DNA of 64,000 nt from assembly GCA_030867875.1 (NCBI GenBank), contig JAOWCC010001634.1, positions 37,157,867 to 37,221,866 of the forward strand. The letters run 5' to 3'. Positions 1 to 13,903 of this stretch are shown here, piece after piece. This DNA is from Actinernus sp. WN-2022. Lineage: Eukaryota > Cnidaria > Anthozoa > Actiniaria > Actinernidae. The notes under the pieces were generated by a model. The model saw nothing but the letters and a program-made list of their open reading frames with translations. It made no database searches and was not told where the DNA came from. A program made the translations under genes and the position numbers. The number at the start of each line of letters is the position of its first letter. The first letter of the stretch is position 1.

Positions 1-810
1 AGGCAACAACATCGCTCATTCCCGCCACACTTGCCCGAAATGAAGGTCGTTTTACAGGCCTAAATAGTCGCTGAATAACTCTAACCTCGATCCAAACAGC
101 TTTCCCATGATTATAAAGCGCACACACATCGAGTGTCTGGTGTGTAATGCATGTCCGATAATAGGTTAATCTGTCCGATAATGGTTTGTCAACAACGGAT
201 ATCTTCGATTTTCAGGGAGAACAGTGAAATTCCAAAGGAATCAGGTTATACAACAGTCACAACTATTAAAGCTCACGAAGGAAGAAAAACATTGGCAATA
301 GACCTCTTCGTTATACGCGATCAAAATAAACTGTCCGATAATAGGTTGTGTTACCTTATAATAGTAAAGTTTTGTTTATTGAGAAAGGAATTTTGTTTTG
401 TATGGCGTTATAGGTGGTTAACAAAATTAGTTGCTTACCATTTACACCGGAAAAAAACAGAAATTCCGGTTGGAAAATCAAATGGTACGCGTCATTTCGT
501 TCAAAGCGTGAGCTACCCGGTTGGGTAATCCACTTTTCCCGCTCTTGTAGGTCTTTCCAGTGGACGCGCGTACCATTTGTATGTATTTTATATTTTATTT
601 CCCATCTTTATTATATATTTTTTAAATTCCAACCAGATGGTTAAAGTAAATCGTAAGCAACCATATGTCAATAAATCACTCGAAATGGAGGAAAAGAAAT
701 CGGTGCATACCAGACTTTCTGCCGTCAGCTCCGAGGGTGCACCAAGAACACAGCATGGGAAATCAAGTTGGGGTATTCTAGACAAGAATGCAAAACCGAC
801 GATAATTTAG
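1..810. other. left-edge repeat related to the right edge
   Basis: CATTGGCxATAG...CTCTTCGTTAT followed by AAACTGTCCGATAAxAGGTTG near 290-350 also occurs in direct orientation at 63030-63110. TGTCCGATAAT recurs at 151 and 172. Open frames here are short and overlapping on both strands, so none is called. Confidence 0.5.
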
Positions 811-961
811 AACAATGCTGAGTGTGTGTGGGTAGACAGGATAGACACTTGTTTCCTTCATCCAAACTGCCCTTGACCGCTGGACGACTGTGAACTAATT
901 TACATGGGCACCAATAAAGAATGTATATGAAAATATGTCACATTCCGATGGTCTGCTTAGC

Positions 962-1032
962 GCAGTTATTGTGATGTTTGGCTTAAATGCTGAAGGTTAT
1001 GGGTTCGAGCCCCAGTATAACCCTCTTTACTA
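962..1032 (+). repeat. possible tRNA-like relic
   Basis: TTAGCGCAGTTATTGTGA and GGGTTCGAGCCCC resemble A and B boxes about 40 bp apart. No cloverleaf closes, so it is at best a worn SINE head. Confidence 0.35.
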
Positions 1033-1166
1033 AACCCAGGCGCTTTTCTGATTTTCTTTGCGCCCTGTATTGTGTATGTGACTTCCATCAACCAAACTGC
1101 CCTTGGTGTGAAAAACAAGTCTCTGATTGGCCCTTCTCATTTGGCTAGAAACAAAAAAAGAACCAG

Positions 1167-1679
1167 TTGTTCGAAGCAAGGGTAAGCGCTATCGATCCCG
1201 GGGTTAAATCGCTACCCCGAGGTTAGAGTGGTTTTGAATTGAGTGTCGTAAAACCAAAACCAGTTAGCCAATCACAGGAGCAAGTACAAACATCAATGAA
1301 CCAATCACGAACTGAAGTAATTCACGATTGGTTTTACTTCAACCAATCACGAGGCAAAGTAAACGCAATCATGGATAACTAACCAATCAAATACGAAAGC
1401 AATTACTTTTCGACACTCTTTAATAATAACTTTATTACAGTGTCAATGTATTTAGCTGTTCAGCTAATGGGGGACACTTTAACAAAAGATAGAGTAAAAT
1501 AAGATAAAAAGTAACCTAGAGTTATGTACAATTTTAAAATCTACTATAACTATACTTAAATATATTATAAAATCTAAAAAATTATATGCAGAGCTAATTG
1601 AAAACCGCTCTAAACTGTACAGATTACAATTACATATTTAGCACTATCCTTGGGATAAATTTACCCTTGCTTCGAACAA
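1167..1679. repeat. possible 513-bp TIR element
   Basis: A 19-bp exact inverted pair, TTGTTCGAAGCAAGGGTAA, at 1167-1185 and 1661-1679. The interior has several AACCAATCA units. No target duplication was identified. Confidence 0.5.
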
Positions 1680-1991
1680 TCGGGCCCAACTGAAGCAAGG
1701 GGAGTTAGTGATTTAAACTCGGAGTAGCGCTTCGCGAGGGTAAACTGTACAGATTAGAATTACAAATTTAGCACTATCCTAGGTCCAGGGCCGCCATGTG
1801 AGAAGAGTCAATACCTTGTAAGGTAAGCCTTAGTCTCGCATGAAGGATGGAGTTGACCCTCTTTCTATTTATATGGATATAGTTTTGATTATCATGCTAA
1901 CAGGTACAAGCTTCTAACTAAGCTGTCTCAACTCCAGCCTCGATGTCACCATAGGCTTGGTTACCTTTCAAAATCTATGGATGGACATTAT

Positions 1992-2125
1992 TCACACGGC
2001 GGCCATGTTTAATCCAAGGAGTATACAAACCTTTGTTTTGCACGCGTGAACTCGTTCTGAAACTGCTCAGTACGAGGCTACACGTGGGAAATCTATTGTT
2101 TCAAGCCAACATGGCCGCCGTGTGA
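1992..2125. mobile_element. MITE with GGCGGCCATGTT ends, copy 1
   Basis: An 18-bp perfect TIR, TCACACGGCGGCCATGTT, and its inverse at 2108-2125. The interior shares ACACGTGGGAAATCTATTGT and CAAACCTTTGTTTT with the copies at 26919, 35213 and 36583. Confidence 0.8.
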
Positions 2126-2439
2126 CAAAAGCCCATTGGACTAGCTATTGGATTAAAGGATGTGTGTGTTACTCACGTGTTCTTTGCGGTAATAAATGCG
2201 AGCACATTTTGATTGAGAAACTTGAGGATAAGAGGAATGCAGTTGGCGAACACCAAATGTTGACTCATGAACTCGAACTAGAAAAGAAAGTAAACATCAT
2301 CTTTAGCACGCCCGCCGCAAGAATGAAGAGTGAAAAGCAAAAGTTTGAAAATGTCAGGCAACTCCAAAAGAACAAAATTACAGAATGGCAAAGATACGAG
2401 CGTCAAAAATACTATTTCACATTTGCAGGAAAAAAATCC

Positions 2440-2700
2440 TGACTTTTTGACTTGATCAAAAAGCATTTTTCCCTGACCTCCAGCGCACGCTTGTATTTCC
2501 CCCCAAATATTTTTGAGACAGAAAAATTGAACAGACCAGCCCAAAGAATAAGCACATGCACGTATGTCAATCCTGAAAATAAAAAATCCCTGACTTTTCA
2601 TTGAAATGTGGGATTTGCCTGACCCAATCCTAAATTCCCTGACCTTGAAATTGTGTGGTTTTTCCCTGACCGTGGGAACCCGGGACTTAATAAAGTCAAT
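2440..2700. repeat. TTCCCTGACC-rich repeat
   Basis: At least five scattered CCCTGAC(C/T) units (near 2453, 2470, 2589, 2637 and 2665). This style of sequence is common in degraded TIR elements; borders not resolved. Confidence 0.45.
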
Positions 2701-2950
2701 TTTTATATCTGGGATTCAACAAGACTTAAATTATCCTCTTAGGGGGAGTTTATATGATACCGGAACGAGTTTCAGTACGGAACGACACTTCCAATCCGGT
2801 ACAAGAACCGGAGTGAACTCATTCTAGAATGACTCGTCCCGGTATGACATTTGTACCATGTAAGAGGGTCTCAATGGGAGGGTCTACATGTCAGTTGTCA
2901 GTTAAAATTTTGGCCATTTGTCAGTTGTCAGTTAGCCCTAATTAATCATT

Positions 2951-3349
2951 TTCATTCCGGTTCGCACTTGAGGTCTGTTGAGATAATATTTACATGAGGG
3001 CCTGAATGGGGTTAACTGACTACTGACAAACGGCCTTAAAAATAACTGACAACTGACAAATGACCATTTTTTTACTGACAACTAAAAAATAACTGACAAC
3101 TGACAAATTTGGTTTTTGTGGGTCAAACATTGTAAATTTTCTCTAGTAATTTACTAGAGAAAATTTACAATGTTTGACCCACAAAAACCAAATTTGTCAG
3201 TTGTCAGTTATTTTTTAGTTGTCAGTAAAAAAATGGTCATTTGTCAGTTGTCAGTTATTTTTAAGGCCGTTTGTCAGTAGTCAGTTAACCCCATTCAGGC
3301 CCTCATGTAAATATTATCTCAACAGACCTCAAGTGCGAACCGGAATGAA
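2951..3349. repeat. perfect 399-bp palindrome with a 1-nt centre
   Basis: Two 199-bp arms, by eye fully complementary, meet at a single T at 3150 (CTCTAGTAA-T-TTACTAGAG). The arms contain repeated CAGTTGTCAGTTA units. There is no spacer. It lies downstream of STRIP exon 14 on the coding strand, that is, in the next intron. Confidence 0.95.
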
Positions 3350-3559
3350 CACTCGTTTCGAAATTAAACTCGTTCTATTACATGTAAATACCTCCTTACT
3401 ATACCTGGTAGACGTGGTTTAGTTTCAAATGTTTCAGGAGAAGAAACAGTAGGCCCGAGATTGATTTGACGATGATTTCCTGACGAAACGAAAAGAGATG
3501 TTAGCGACATTACATTAGTAAGTGACTTTATTTAAGTGCTTTGCAGCTAATTGGGGAGA

Positions 3560-3640
3560 GTAGTCCTACAATTTTACGTCCTTATGCGAGAAGACGTGAA
3601 GGTCTAACCGTTTACGGCTGTATTATGTAAAGGCAGCACC

Positions 3641-3679
<39 letters not shown>

Positions 3680-3741
3680 CCGGGGTTTGAACCCGCGACC
3701 CCCGCTCGACAGACCGGAGCTTAACCACTGAGCTAACCGGT
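3560..3741 (-). repeat. tRNA-derived SINE, family A, copy 1
   Basis: On the minus strand a pol III A box (TAGCTCAGTGGTTAAGC) and B box (GGTTCAAACCCCGGCC) are followed by the family body ACTCAGGGTCTTAAAATAAC and the CTTCTCG region. It lies next to STRIP exon 14. Confidence 0.8.
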
Positions 3742-3791
3742 TTCAGTTTCAGTTTCCTCTCTTGACTGTCCAGACATGTCTCGCTACCTAC

Positions 3792-3843
3792 CTTGTGTCT
3801 ATTAACATCGATCCCAAGCCTCATGGAATGAAGAACGGTTGAC
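3792..3843 (-). CDS. STRIP1: STRIP exon 14 (52 bp), last one visible
   Basis: Residues 423-440, [17 protein letters not shown]. The acceptor is CATTCTCAG and the donor AAG/GTAGGT; it ends in phase 0. The next conserved block (EVIVKAISAxLLLLLKHFK in relatives) was not found between 3791 and 1, so the gene continues beyond the left edge. Confidence 0.92.
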
Positions 3844-6800
3844 CTGAGAATGTTGGTAAATCTGAGTCAGGTGGAGGTGAGGGGAATGCTAATAACACGG
3901 ACAACGTAAATAACAATAATAACAACCATGATTATGATAATAAAGATTATGATAATGATGATTACAATGATGGTGGTACAGTTGATGGATGATGATGGTG
4001 ATGACGACGACGCTGCTGCTGATTACGATGAACTGAAATTTTTCCTTGGACATTATCTGTTCCTCGAGCTCGCTCTCGGGAACCGTTCACTTCTTGGAAC
4101 GGTATTCTCGGAACAGATATTATTATTCAATTCCTCAGTATCCGAATTCTGATTGGTTGATTCACCTGCAAATAACTGCGCGCAAATAAGCGTTTGCCTG
4201 CAGATATAGTTGTGAGCATGCGCAGTGCTGTTCAACAACAAATCCAACATGGCCGCTCGGTTTCCAGAGTATAAATTGCCAGCATTTTGGATGCCAAAGG
4301 GGTATGTACTTCATGGTAGTGTTTCGTTCCATAGTCTCCTTGTATAATACTGTAAAACAGTAGAGAAAATTATTATGCAGGGAGACTATATGGAACGAAA
4401 CACTACCATGACGTATATACCGCCAAAGGTAACAAAAACACTGAATAATAAAACAATTATTGGAACTCCGACTATCGCAAATTAGTATATACCACACCAG
4501 TGAATATCGCTTTTCGCGCGCTCTGATTGGCTACTCAAACATTGAATATGATTTCATATTCACCTCTGAGCAAAGCAGCGATCCGTCTCGCGCGCGGTTT
4601 TGTCCATTCGACAGAAAATAAAATAACTATTTGGTGCTGGCTATTCACCTGGAGCGTGGTATATACTAAAAAGCGCCTCGGTAAATATCCACCACTATTC
4701 ACCTCCACTTCGGTGAATAATTGTTAAATATGATGAATTGTCTGTGTCTCGCTACCAGTTATTTGCCTCTGCCTTCGGCAAATAACTGGTAGCTCGCCAC
4801 AGACAATTCATCATATTTTACTCAGCTAATTGTTTATATAATTACGATTTACAATGGTTTTTGTACATTGTTATTGTGTGTGGAATAAATAGGGAATAAT
4901 ATGCTACAGCGTTAATGTCATGTTTTTAACACAATAGCAAACCAGTTATCGCCACCGCGCGTTAGAATGGAGTTGTACTCACGGCATGTCTTCAGGCAGT
5001 ACGTCAGCGAGAATATTGATAGAATCTGTCTTGGCTTTTGCTGTCGGTGCAGCAGCCAATAAGATCTTGAGTAAGGCGATCTAGAAAAAAAAACCAATTC
5101 CTTATAGGCCGGCTTGATTAGGTACGAATGAGAATCGTACGTAAACAGGTACTGTCAATCAAACGGAACCTTTAAGTTTCTTTAAAACAAAATTATAAAA
5201 ATATAACATCCGACTACTCAGATTAGCAGAGTATGCTTGAAAAAAATACTGCTTTTAAGAGAAATTTAGAGCAACTCCAAATCGGTTCACTGTAACCGAA
5301 ATCAAGATTCTAGAATAAGCTTTTGTAATCCACTTTAATCTTTGCCGTCCTCTATCGAAAAAGTATGAAAAGCATATCAGGACATTCACATGGTATTTCT
5401 CTTCTATCTCAGGGTGTTATTTCTGTATACGTAGTTTTGTTTTAAAACAAACTTGACAGTTAGTCAATATGATTGACATAGCACCTTTAAATTACTATTG
5501 GCGAAACGTTATTGGGTGACCCCTTTCAATGTTAAGGCGCTGTTACCGACTAGGCAATGTTTCGTACAACTTGTCTCGCAAATTTGTTGGACGAGAAAAT
5601 AGATGCGTTGCAGTTGCATGAACAGGAGGTGTTACACTAGCCACCGTTTCATTCAACTTGTGGCCTCTCTATAGCATATTCATCGTCGAGCGCCGCCATT
5701 TTGTTCTTGACAAATTACAACGCATGCGGTAAATGTGTATTTTATTGGCCGGTTACACAAATCGTAGCCTGAATTTCAGCCGTCTCCTCCGGTTCGTTCC
5801 TCCCGAGAAAGACGTCTGAATGCAATAGCCGATAATGCCGTCCAGTGACGTCACTACCAGAAAACCTGGTAGTGATCTTTGATTGGTTCATATTCTATAA
5901 TTTCGCATAATTATCATAATTAACTCATCCGAGAAGACGGCAGGATTCACTTTGGACTCGCGATTGTTGATCGTTGAGTTTCAGTGGAGTGATTGTCTTT
6001 TCTTTGGCAAAGACCTTGAATTAGTAAGGAAAACATCTCGGGAAATGGATTGAAAGTGTCCTGCACAATAACCGGCCGACTGTCCTGTAAACATGTACAT
6101 TTTATCCCGTCGCGTCCGCGGGGTTGTTTATAATCGATTATTTGTTCACACTCGCAGAATGTCGCTTCTCTCTTCAAGGAACTGTTCTTTCCCGTAAAAG
6201 AGTCTTCGTATTTCTTCCAAAATTCTCTATTATCCTTTCATGTTTTTCTACTTTTCTGTTGCATCATTTACATAGGTAATATCTCGTAGCTGTGTCGATT
6301 CGAACGACAGATCGCGAGACAAAGGTCAACAGAAAGACAAATATCAACTGTACTTTGCCTCCAAATATAATATAACGATTTGTTGCTTCGAAAAGGTTTT
6401 CACAACATAAGAGGCACTTGAGAAGCAAGTATATATATATAGGTAAGGCTTTTATTTTGGCCAGCATGATCTCAAATAATTTCTCAAGACGAGTGATGGA
6501 TTTGTTTTTGTGACCCACGAACTCTTACTACCGCCGTGACAGTTTTATTTGCATAAATTAAATTGTTAATCCGCCTTGACGTCACTGGACGGCATTATCG
6601 GCTATTGGATTCAGACGTCACTCTCGGGAGGAACGAACCAGGAGACGGCTGAAATTCAGGCTACACAAATCGTTGCGAAACAAGATGCATGAGGTGGGCA
6701 ACGCTTTAAAGATGCACGAGGTGTGTTACACTGAGCAACGCTTTAAAAAATTGTTGCAGCCTTGCCGCAATCGTTGCAAAAAGTAGAACTTGGCTCTACT

Positions 6801-9800
6801 TCGTGCAACGCTGCAACAAAATTGCGAGAATTTTATTTTGATTTATTATACTAGGCAATTTCTCGTGCAACTTGTGTCGCAACAAAGTGTAACACGGGCT
6901 TTACAGCACGTCGTACCGGTTACGATCTGATTTTAACGCCTCAGTTTTCAAAGAAAATTTAGCGTTCCTACCATATACTGGGGCAGGTTTGGAAGCATCG
7001 ATTGATACAGTTGCTCTGTGGGGTTGTCGGGTAGTATTACCTTGCCCTGAAAAGAAAATTGCAAATCTTTAACGGTTGAAACAGTATACTTTAGGCTGAG
7101 TAAGAACCACAGGAAGGCGTTCCACCATTGTAATAATGCGGTCTTAGGTAAATAAGAATCATTGCGTCATTAAGTCTCAAATGTAAACTGAGGACAAACA
7201 AATAAGTGAGCAAGCAGTTAAAGGAAACCCTGGCTGATGGAACAAATTGACGTTAAATTGTTGCCAAAATTGGTAAATATATTTTAGTTTTCGAAAATAT
7301 TGGATACAATTATAAGCATTTTGGGCTTTGAATTTCGTGGCGGTCCCTATTGTTACACGACAAAAGAGCTAATTGTTTTCTGACAATAGAGATGTTTCGC
7401 GTGTTGATAAACATTACAATTGTTATGCTAATGTACCAACCATGATTTCAAAAGGCTGCTTTGTGTCAGGAACCAATGGATCTCTGGTTGGCACATTAAT
7501 GACAATGGATGACGTGCAGTGAATGGCATGGTAGTATTATAATTTACAAAATGCAAAATGCATTTACAAAATGCTCTTCCAGAGAGCCGTGTATATAAAT
7601 ATGTATTATAAATTAATATATAATTAGACATAAGATTAGTTAGCATTTAATTCTATTTTTTTAACATTTAGGCTGCAGGACTCCTTTGTCTCCACAAGAA
7701 GTGAGTTCCAGGCCACTACCCCACTAAAGCGATGTTTCGTGTGTCGTCATCTATTGTCATTAATGTGCCAACCAGAGATCCATTGGTTCCTAACACAAAG
7801 CAGGCTTTACAAATCATGGTTGGTACATTAGCATAACAATTGCAATGTTTATCAACACGAAACATCGCTAGGCGAGGCTTCGGAACTGAAAGTGAACATC
7901 GCTATAGAGACTGCCATGAAACGTCATCAGATCCAGGATTGCGGCGTACTCGTATCCAATTAAAAAAATCCCTTTTTTCAACAAATTTAAAATTTAGATG
8001 ATCAACACTTTAACGGCAATTTCTTCCAACAGACCGGGTCAGCTAAAAGACAGGAATCTGGTTAAATGCCACATTTTCTATGCGTTTCACCAGTTCACAT
8101 ACTTATCTCTTCGAGGTTTCATGTTATCAAAACCATTAGTTTTGTAGTTCAAACCGGTCCCATAAAGTTATCAGAATGTTTTGGAGCTTTGGGAAGTTTT
8201 GGATTGTTACCCGATACAGCAGCCTGGCCATTGTACTAACCACACACTCAACATTATGAACTGCGTGGCAGTTATTAGCGCCGTAAGCAGTCCAAAAATA
8301 AATCCACTGACAATATGTCAGTAATATCTAATTAAAGCACCATGAGATTGTGGTGATATGGCGCTATATAAATATGGCCATTATACAAGAAAAAGCCATT
8401 TCGCGGGTAGCGCCATCTTGAATCTCATGACGTTTCACGGCGGTCCCTATTGTTACACGACGAAAGAGCTATTGGTTTCTGATAACAAGCGGACCGTCGT
8501 GAAACGTCATCACATCCAAGATGGCGGCAGCCGCGCAATGGCTAATATCCATTTTTGTCAAAAATAAAATATGTTTTAATTATTTTCACTGAACAAATTT
8601 CCAATTTCGACGATATTGGCAACAATTTAACGGCATTTTTTTTGCAACAGTCTGGGTTTCGTTTACGTAAGTTAATATTTAGACGCGGCGCACCTTAGTG
8701 AACGGTTTGTCAGCCGCTTCTTCTTCCTCCTGGATCTGTAGCTCGGACAGCGAAGTGTAAAGATGCTAAATCAACATAAAAAAGGTTAAACGAAGTTGTT
8801 AAAACATGATTGGTCAGTTTGCGCCGGTCCATAACGTCCCGTGCGGACCGCAAATTGAAGCCAAGCTGGTTTTGAATGCTTTTGAGCCGTATAATAAACA
8901 TGCTATTAGAGCGGATTTCGTACGAGTGGGCAAGTTACGGCAATCACTTACGGCACGGTTACTGTACGACATGCCGTGACTTTGAAATGGGTTCCCTATT
9001 GTTTTTATCTTTCTGATCCAATCAAATGACAGAGTTACGGTACAGTAAATTACAGTCCGGTTACGGTAAGGCTATGGACATGCCGTCCACTTGTCCCACT
9101 CATGCCAAATCCGCTCTAAACTCGCTTGCTCGGTCAGTACTGTAAGTTATGGAAACTCGTTTTTCCATTTTTTTTTATTTGGCCATAAAGCAAGGGAGGA
9201 ATATCGGTCCATAATTTACAGTACGGATCGGGTCCATAACTTACAGTACGGACCGGGTCCATAATTTCCGGCGCTCGCTTAAGTGTCCCTAACCCCATTT
9301 TATTTTTATTTATTTTCAAAGTCCGTTAAAATTGAGGACGAAAGAAAAAGAACTAAATGTAATAGCTATAATCCCTGATTTTAAAATCGTGACTAAAGTC
9401 CCACGCATTTTGTTTGACGACCGCGCAGTCTGAGGTTTTGGTCGAGTGACGTAATATCAGGCGAAAGGCCATTGTTCGCTAGCACTTGTTGTAGGTTCTA
9501 TTGTTGTGGATGTTGCGTCATACACTGTAATGGTTCGGTCGTGAAAAGTGCCTGGTCGCTTGTCGCCATTTTTAGCAAACTTCAACAGCCTGTAGATAAT
9601 CAAGGACTCAAGCGAAAATAAATTCGCAAAAATACTCTAAATTTATAATAATTTATATGAAGAAATAAAAAAAATTGGGGTTAGGGGTACTTTAATATAG
9701 AGCTGAATTATACTAATTAGGAGCTATCGAGGCTTAAGTCAACCGCAGTTTTATATACCTTGAACCTGTATTTTACTTTGTCCTGTGGCAGTGGTTAACT

Positions 9801-12800
9801 CGAAAGCTTCGGCTCCTTTAACCACTGCACACTCTCCCCCTGTTACTATACCATATTTAATACTGTCTTTTGTGTATCCTCCTCCTAAATGTCTATCATA
9901 CTCTTTAACTTGTAATTATCCGTGTAGTACATAGAGTGGAAAATAAAGAAAACTGAACTGAAAACTGAAAACTGCTTTTCATTTTAAGGTACTGACTGGT
10001 CCTGTTCGGCTATTTTTTCGACAAATGGAATGTGTCGATTATAGAACTGGTTCAGGACAGACTGGTCCTAGTCAGGGAGGAGAACGATCCAGTTCTATCC
10101 CACAATGAGCACAATATGGATACCTTTTTCAGGACGCTCAGTCCTTCGTGAATCGGTTCCGGCAATCCGGCGATAGTAGAGCGATCACTAAAATAGAAAT
10201 ACAAACTATATCAATGACGATAATCGGTACGTGGGATATGAAGTTAAACAGGAAGTTCCAGTATACAAGGGCCACGGTCAGGCACCTTCAGTTGTCACTC
10301 AGCCTTAAGTTTGTGGAGTGCCAGAATTGATCATAAAATACTATTGGCAGTTATTAATGAACAACTATCTTCACAGACAACCCAAGCTCTAATTTCGAGT
10401 TGTTATTGTGTTTATTTGTCAGTGTATATAGACTGTAAATAGATTTTATTAGTCATTATCATCGCACACCTCGCGCGCTACAATATTCCCTACCTTACTT
10501 ATGCTCTCTTGTTTTAACCTATCAACTCAATAATCCATGGCTTTGTTCGATTATGTTCAATTTTCGAACACAAGCGATTTCAATTCACGGATTAAGTTCG
10601 ATTAGTTCGATTGAGTTCGATAATCGTTCGAGGACTGATACGCTCGCTCGCTTTCTTCGCTGCTCTGCGATTTGAGTTCCAACGGCGTGAAAAACCTGTT
10701 TTACCGGAACTTCTTGTTTAAAGTGCATATAAACCTGGCTAATTTTATCTTCTTACGAAGAGGCTAGAGGCCATAGCCAAAGGATTCCGGAATCAGTACA
10801 ATGTTGATTTGATTTATATGTCGTGGTGTAGTTGCCCCAAAACGTGTCTTGGGTTGCCTGTGCACCGAAAATTGGCACTGGGTCTAGGTGACGTCATCAA
10901 CAGAAGACGCTCGATCTGCCATTGCATGAAAGGCCTTGCCGAGTAAAGCTCTCTGAAAAGTTTATCGCGATATTATCACCTTTCTCAGTTATCTGTTCAA
11001 TTATTTTGCAAATATGCCAAGTGAACGATGTGCGTCGCTTTATACTCGCGAAGAGACGAGTTCTGTTGATGACGTCAAGTTTCATTCTCGTTTCAGTCCG
11101 GAAATTATATGAAGTCTTAGCCGCTAAAAAAAAATCACTTAAAAAAAACGCATAACTCGCCAGGGCTTACATGCACTTTAACGTTGTTCGATTGTCCCAG
11201 GCATCCAAACATTATGTTTCGGTAACCAAATCCCTAATGAGTGGGAAACCTAGATTTTCAGGGAACTAGTATCCCAAAATGTCCTCTTTAAAGTGTGAAT
11301 AACGTTAAACACCAAAAGGAGAAGCCAAGAAAATATTGTCATGAATAGACATGATAAATAAAATCAAAGATTGGTAGGATGTAGTACACAGCCATCAACT
11401 CGTGCCGAGTCTACAGTGGTTTTTGGCAGCGGTATCTCCAAACATGGTCAGTCGGTCATTCATTGGTTTGTTTAGTACAGAACAGGGGCAAGGGCAACCT
11501 AAATATTGTAGCAGGGGTAACTATAACCATGTTCTGTGGCACACCGCGGCAAAACGTTACGCGCATGCATATTTGCTATTTCTTGTCGGCGCGCGGCCGC
11601 CCCCAGTTTCCCGCGAAAACCGAAATGAAACAACAGGCACATACCCGTAATTTTCAAATTTCTGCTTTGAAGTATCCATTTGTGAACTGTTTTCTCAAAA
11701 AATAAGAAAACTCAGTACTTAAAAGCTAAGCCTAAGACTTTAACAGATTGAAGTTTTCTTAATTTGTAATTCACTGTGAGTTTACTAAGTTATAAAATTA
11801 TTTACTAAAAAAGTTGAAACCCTCGGTAATTTGTATTTGATAGCAGAGCATACCGTTTTGCCGCGGTGTGGTTCTGTGGTTTACCCTTATGCATGATGAT
11901 TTCACGTGATCACCACCAAGCTTTCGTTAACGCTATTAATAACTCACTGAATAAATATATAACGTTTATTGTAGCCTCCTCCCCAGACATCGGAGAGTTC
12001 GAAACGGATGATTGACGGACGACAAAAATCCAAAAGCAGAAAACATGGGTCGTGTAAAAATGAATGCGCGCTAAAATGCCTGCTGCTCACTAATTAGTAC
12101 TCTAACGCGGAAAGATGTATTTTGCAAAGAACGGGCGTAGGGCCCAACCTCTATAAAATAGGTTAACAATGCAATGGACATGTCTGCTGTTAGGCGATTT
12201 TAAAGCAGATGCGTTGCTGATTATGTGGCCTGCAAGACTCACGCCTCTCCGCTGGGCTGGGGGAAATACACGCAAAATTACAAAATTACGAAAAGAGGGG
12301 CAGCGTGTGTTCAGCCACCACTTCACTGAGATAGTGGACTGGACAGTGTGCGAGATCCTAGTTTGAAAAGTCTTGAATAGATAATTTTCAAAACTTATAA
12401 TTATGCGAGACAGTATAATAGGAATTTAAGCAATTTCATATTTGTTCCCAGCTTGGGAATGAAATTCTCTGTCGTAAATACCATGCTGAGGAGCGGCTTA
12501 AGAAACAAAAAACTCGCGACCCGATTAAAAACAGAATCTAAAAGGCAAATTCAGAGACTTGGGGGGGTATATGATATAGTACTGACAAATGGAAACAGTC
12601 GCCTGTTGTAATTACCATATTTGGTGCGTGGAACTGGAATTGGATGGTATATCTTTACCAATGCGGACACTGACCTGGTCATTTTTCATTGTCGTGTTGA
12701 TGGAATGTTATTCTCCACTCGTAGTGTTTTAGACGCAAAGCGGTGCCATGGCCCTGGAACTATTTATGGCCCATACTCTCTATTTTCGGAAAGCACGCCC

Positions 12801-13865
12801 GATTTATTCTCTTGGGGTTTTCTCGCAGATTTCATTACATCAAATACTTTCACTTTTCACCACGAAGACAAGTGTACATTGTTTTCTAGCCCAAAGTAGT
12901 TAAGAAACATGCCCGCGATTTTGAAGATATTTAACAACCAATCTCTGCATGGAGTGTTATTAAAGTAATCTGAATCTCCAGATTTTTCGATTAGTTGTAT
13001 ACAAACGCTGAGACCCGACATTGTCATAACGTTTCAATACTCAGATAATACTATACTACATCACTTTTCAAAGTTAGGGCAGGAAGAGGGGGTAAAAGGT
13101 GAGTGCGATCGAACGCCCATTTCTCTCAATTGAACCCCCCTTTTCGATCGAATCCCCTTTTCTCTCCTTCCCTTTCATAATGAAAAACAAAGTTACCATT
13201 ACCGAATCCCCCACCTAACCCCCCTCAGAGAAACCTGGATCCGTCGGCGCGCGCCCCAGCGAAGGTAAGCCTCAAGATGACAATGGTGAAGAGAGCTTTA
13301 CAATACTTAAATAACACTTAAAGGGACTACGTCTGCTATCTTTAGCATCACTATTACATTCAAACTAAGAGAAACCAAGAAATAATGGTGTAAATCTATT
13401 AAAAGCGTTTGCCTTAGTAAAGTTAAGCTACAGAGAAGCTAATCGGACAACGGATGGCGAGGATGGAAATGGATTACGATTATGAAAATATTGAAAAGTT
13501 ATAGGCTAACGTTTTCAAGTTTTAAACTATTATCTTTGATATTAGCTAATGTTTCTATTCTAGGTTGCTGTCTCTTCGAAAATTAACATCGTTTCGTATC
13601 ACTTAGTGTATAGTGAGTATTTTTCTTATAATAAATTTTAAAAATCTACATTACTATTTGACAGAAAGTCAGAAACACCCTGGTAACATAGTCCCTTTAA
13701 TCAAACCTTCAAAATACTAGTTCAGCTTATTTAACCTTTTTTACTCATTTTGTGCAAGCTCCAGCCACCCGAAGCCGCACAACATACTTCAAACCACCTC
13801 CTAGTTAACTCAGTGGTTAAGCGCCGGCCATCTGTTGAGGGGGGTCGAGGGTTCAAATCTCTGGG

Positions 13866-13903
<38 letters not shown>

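Noticed and set aside
4726..4818. Strong hairpin as a transcription terminator
   Set aside because: There is no bacterial-type context; it lies in an animal intron beside other MITE-like hairpins.
10897..11155. Overlapping plus- and minus-strand open frames
   Set aside because: They lie on a MITE-like inverted repeat and show no domain.
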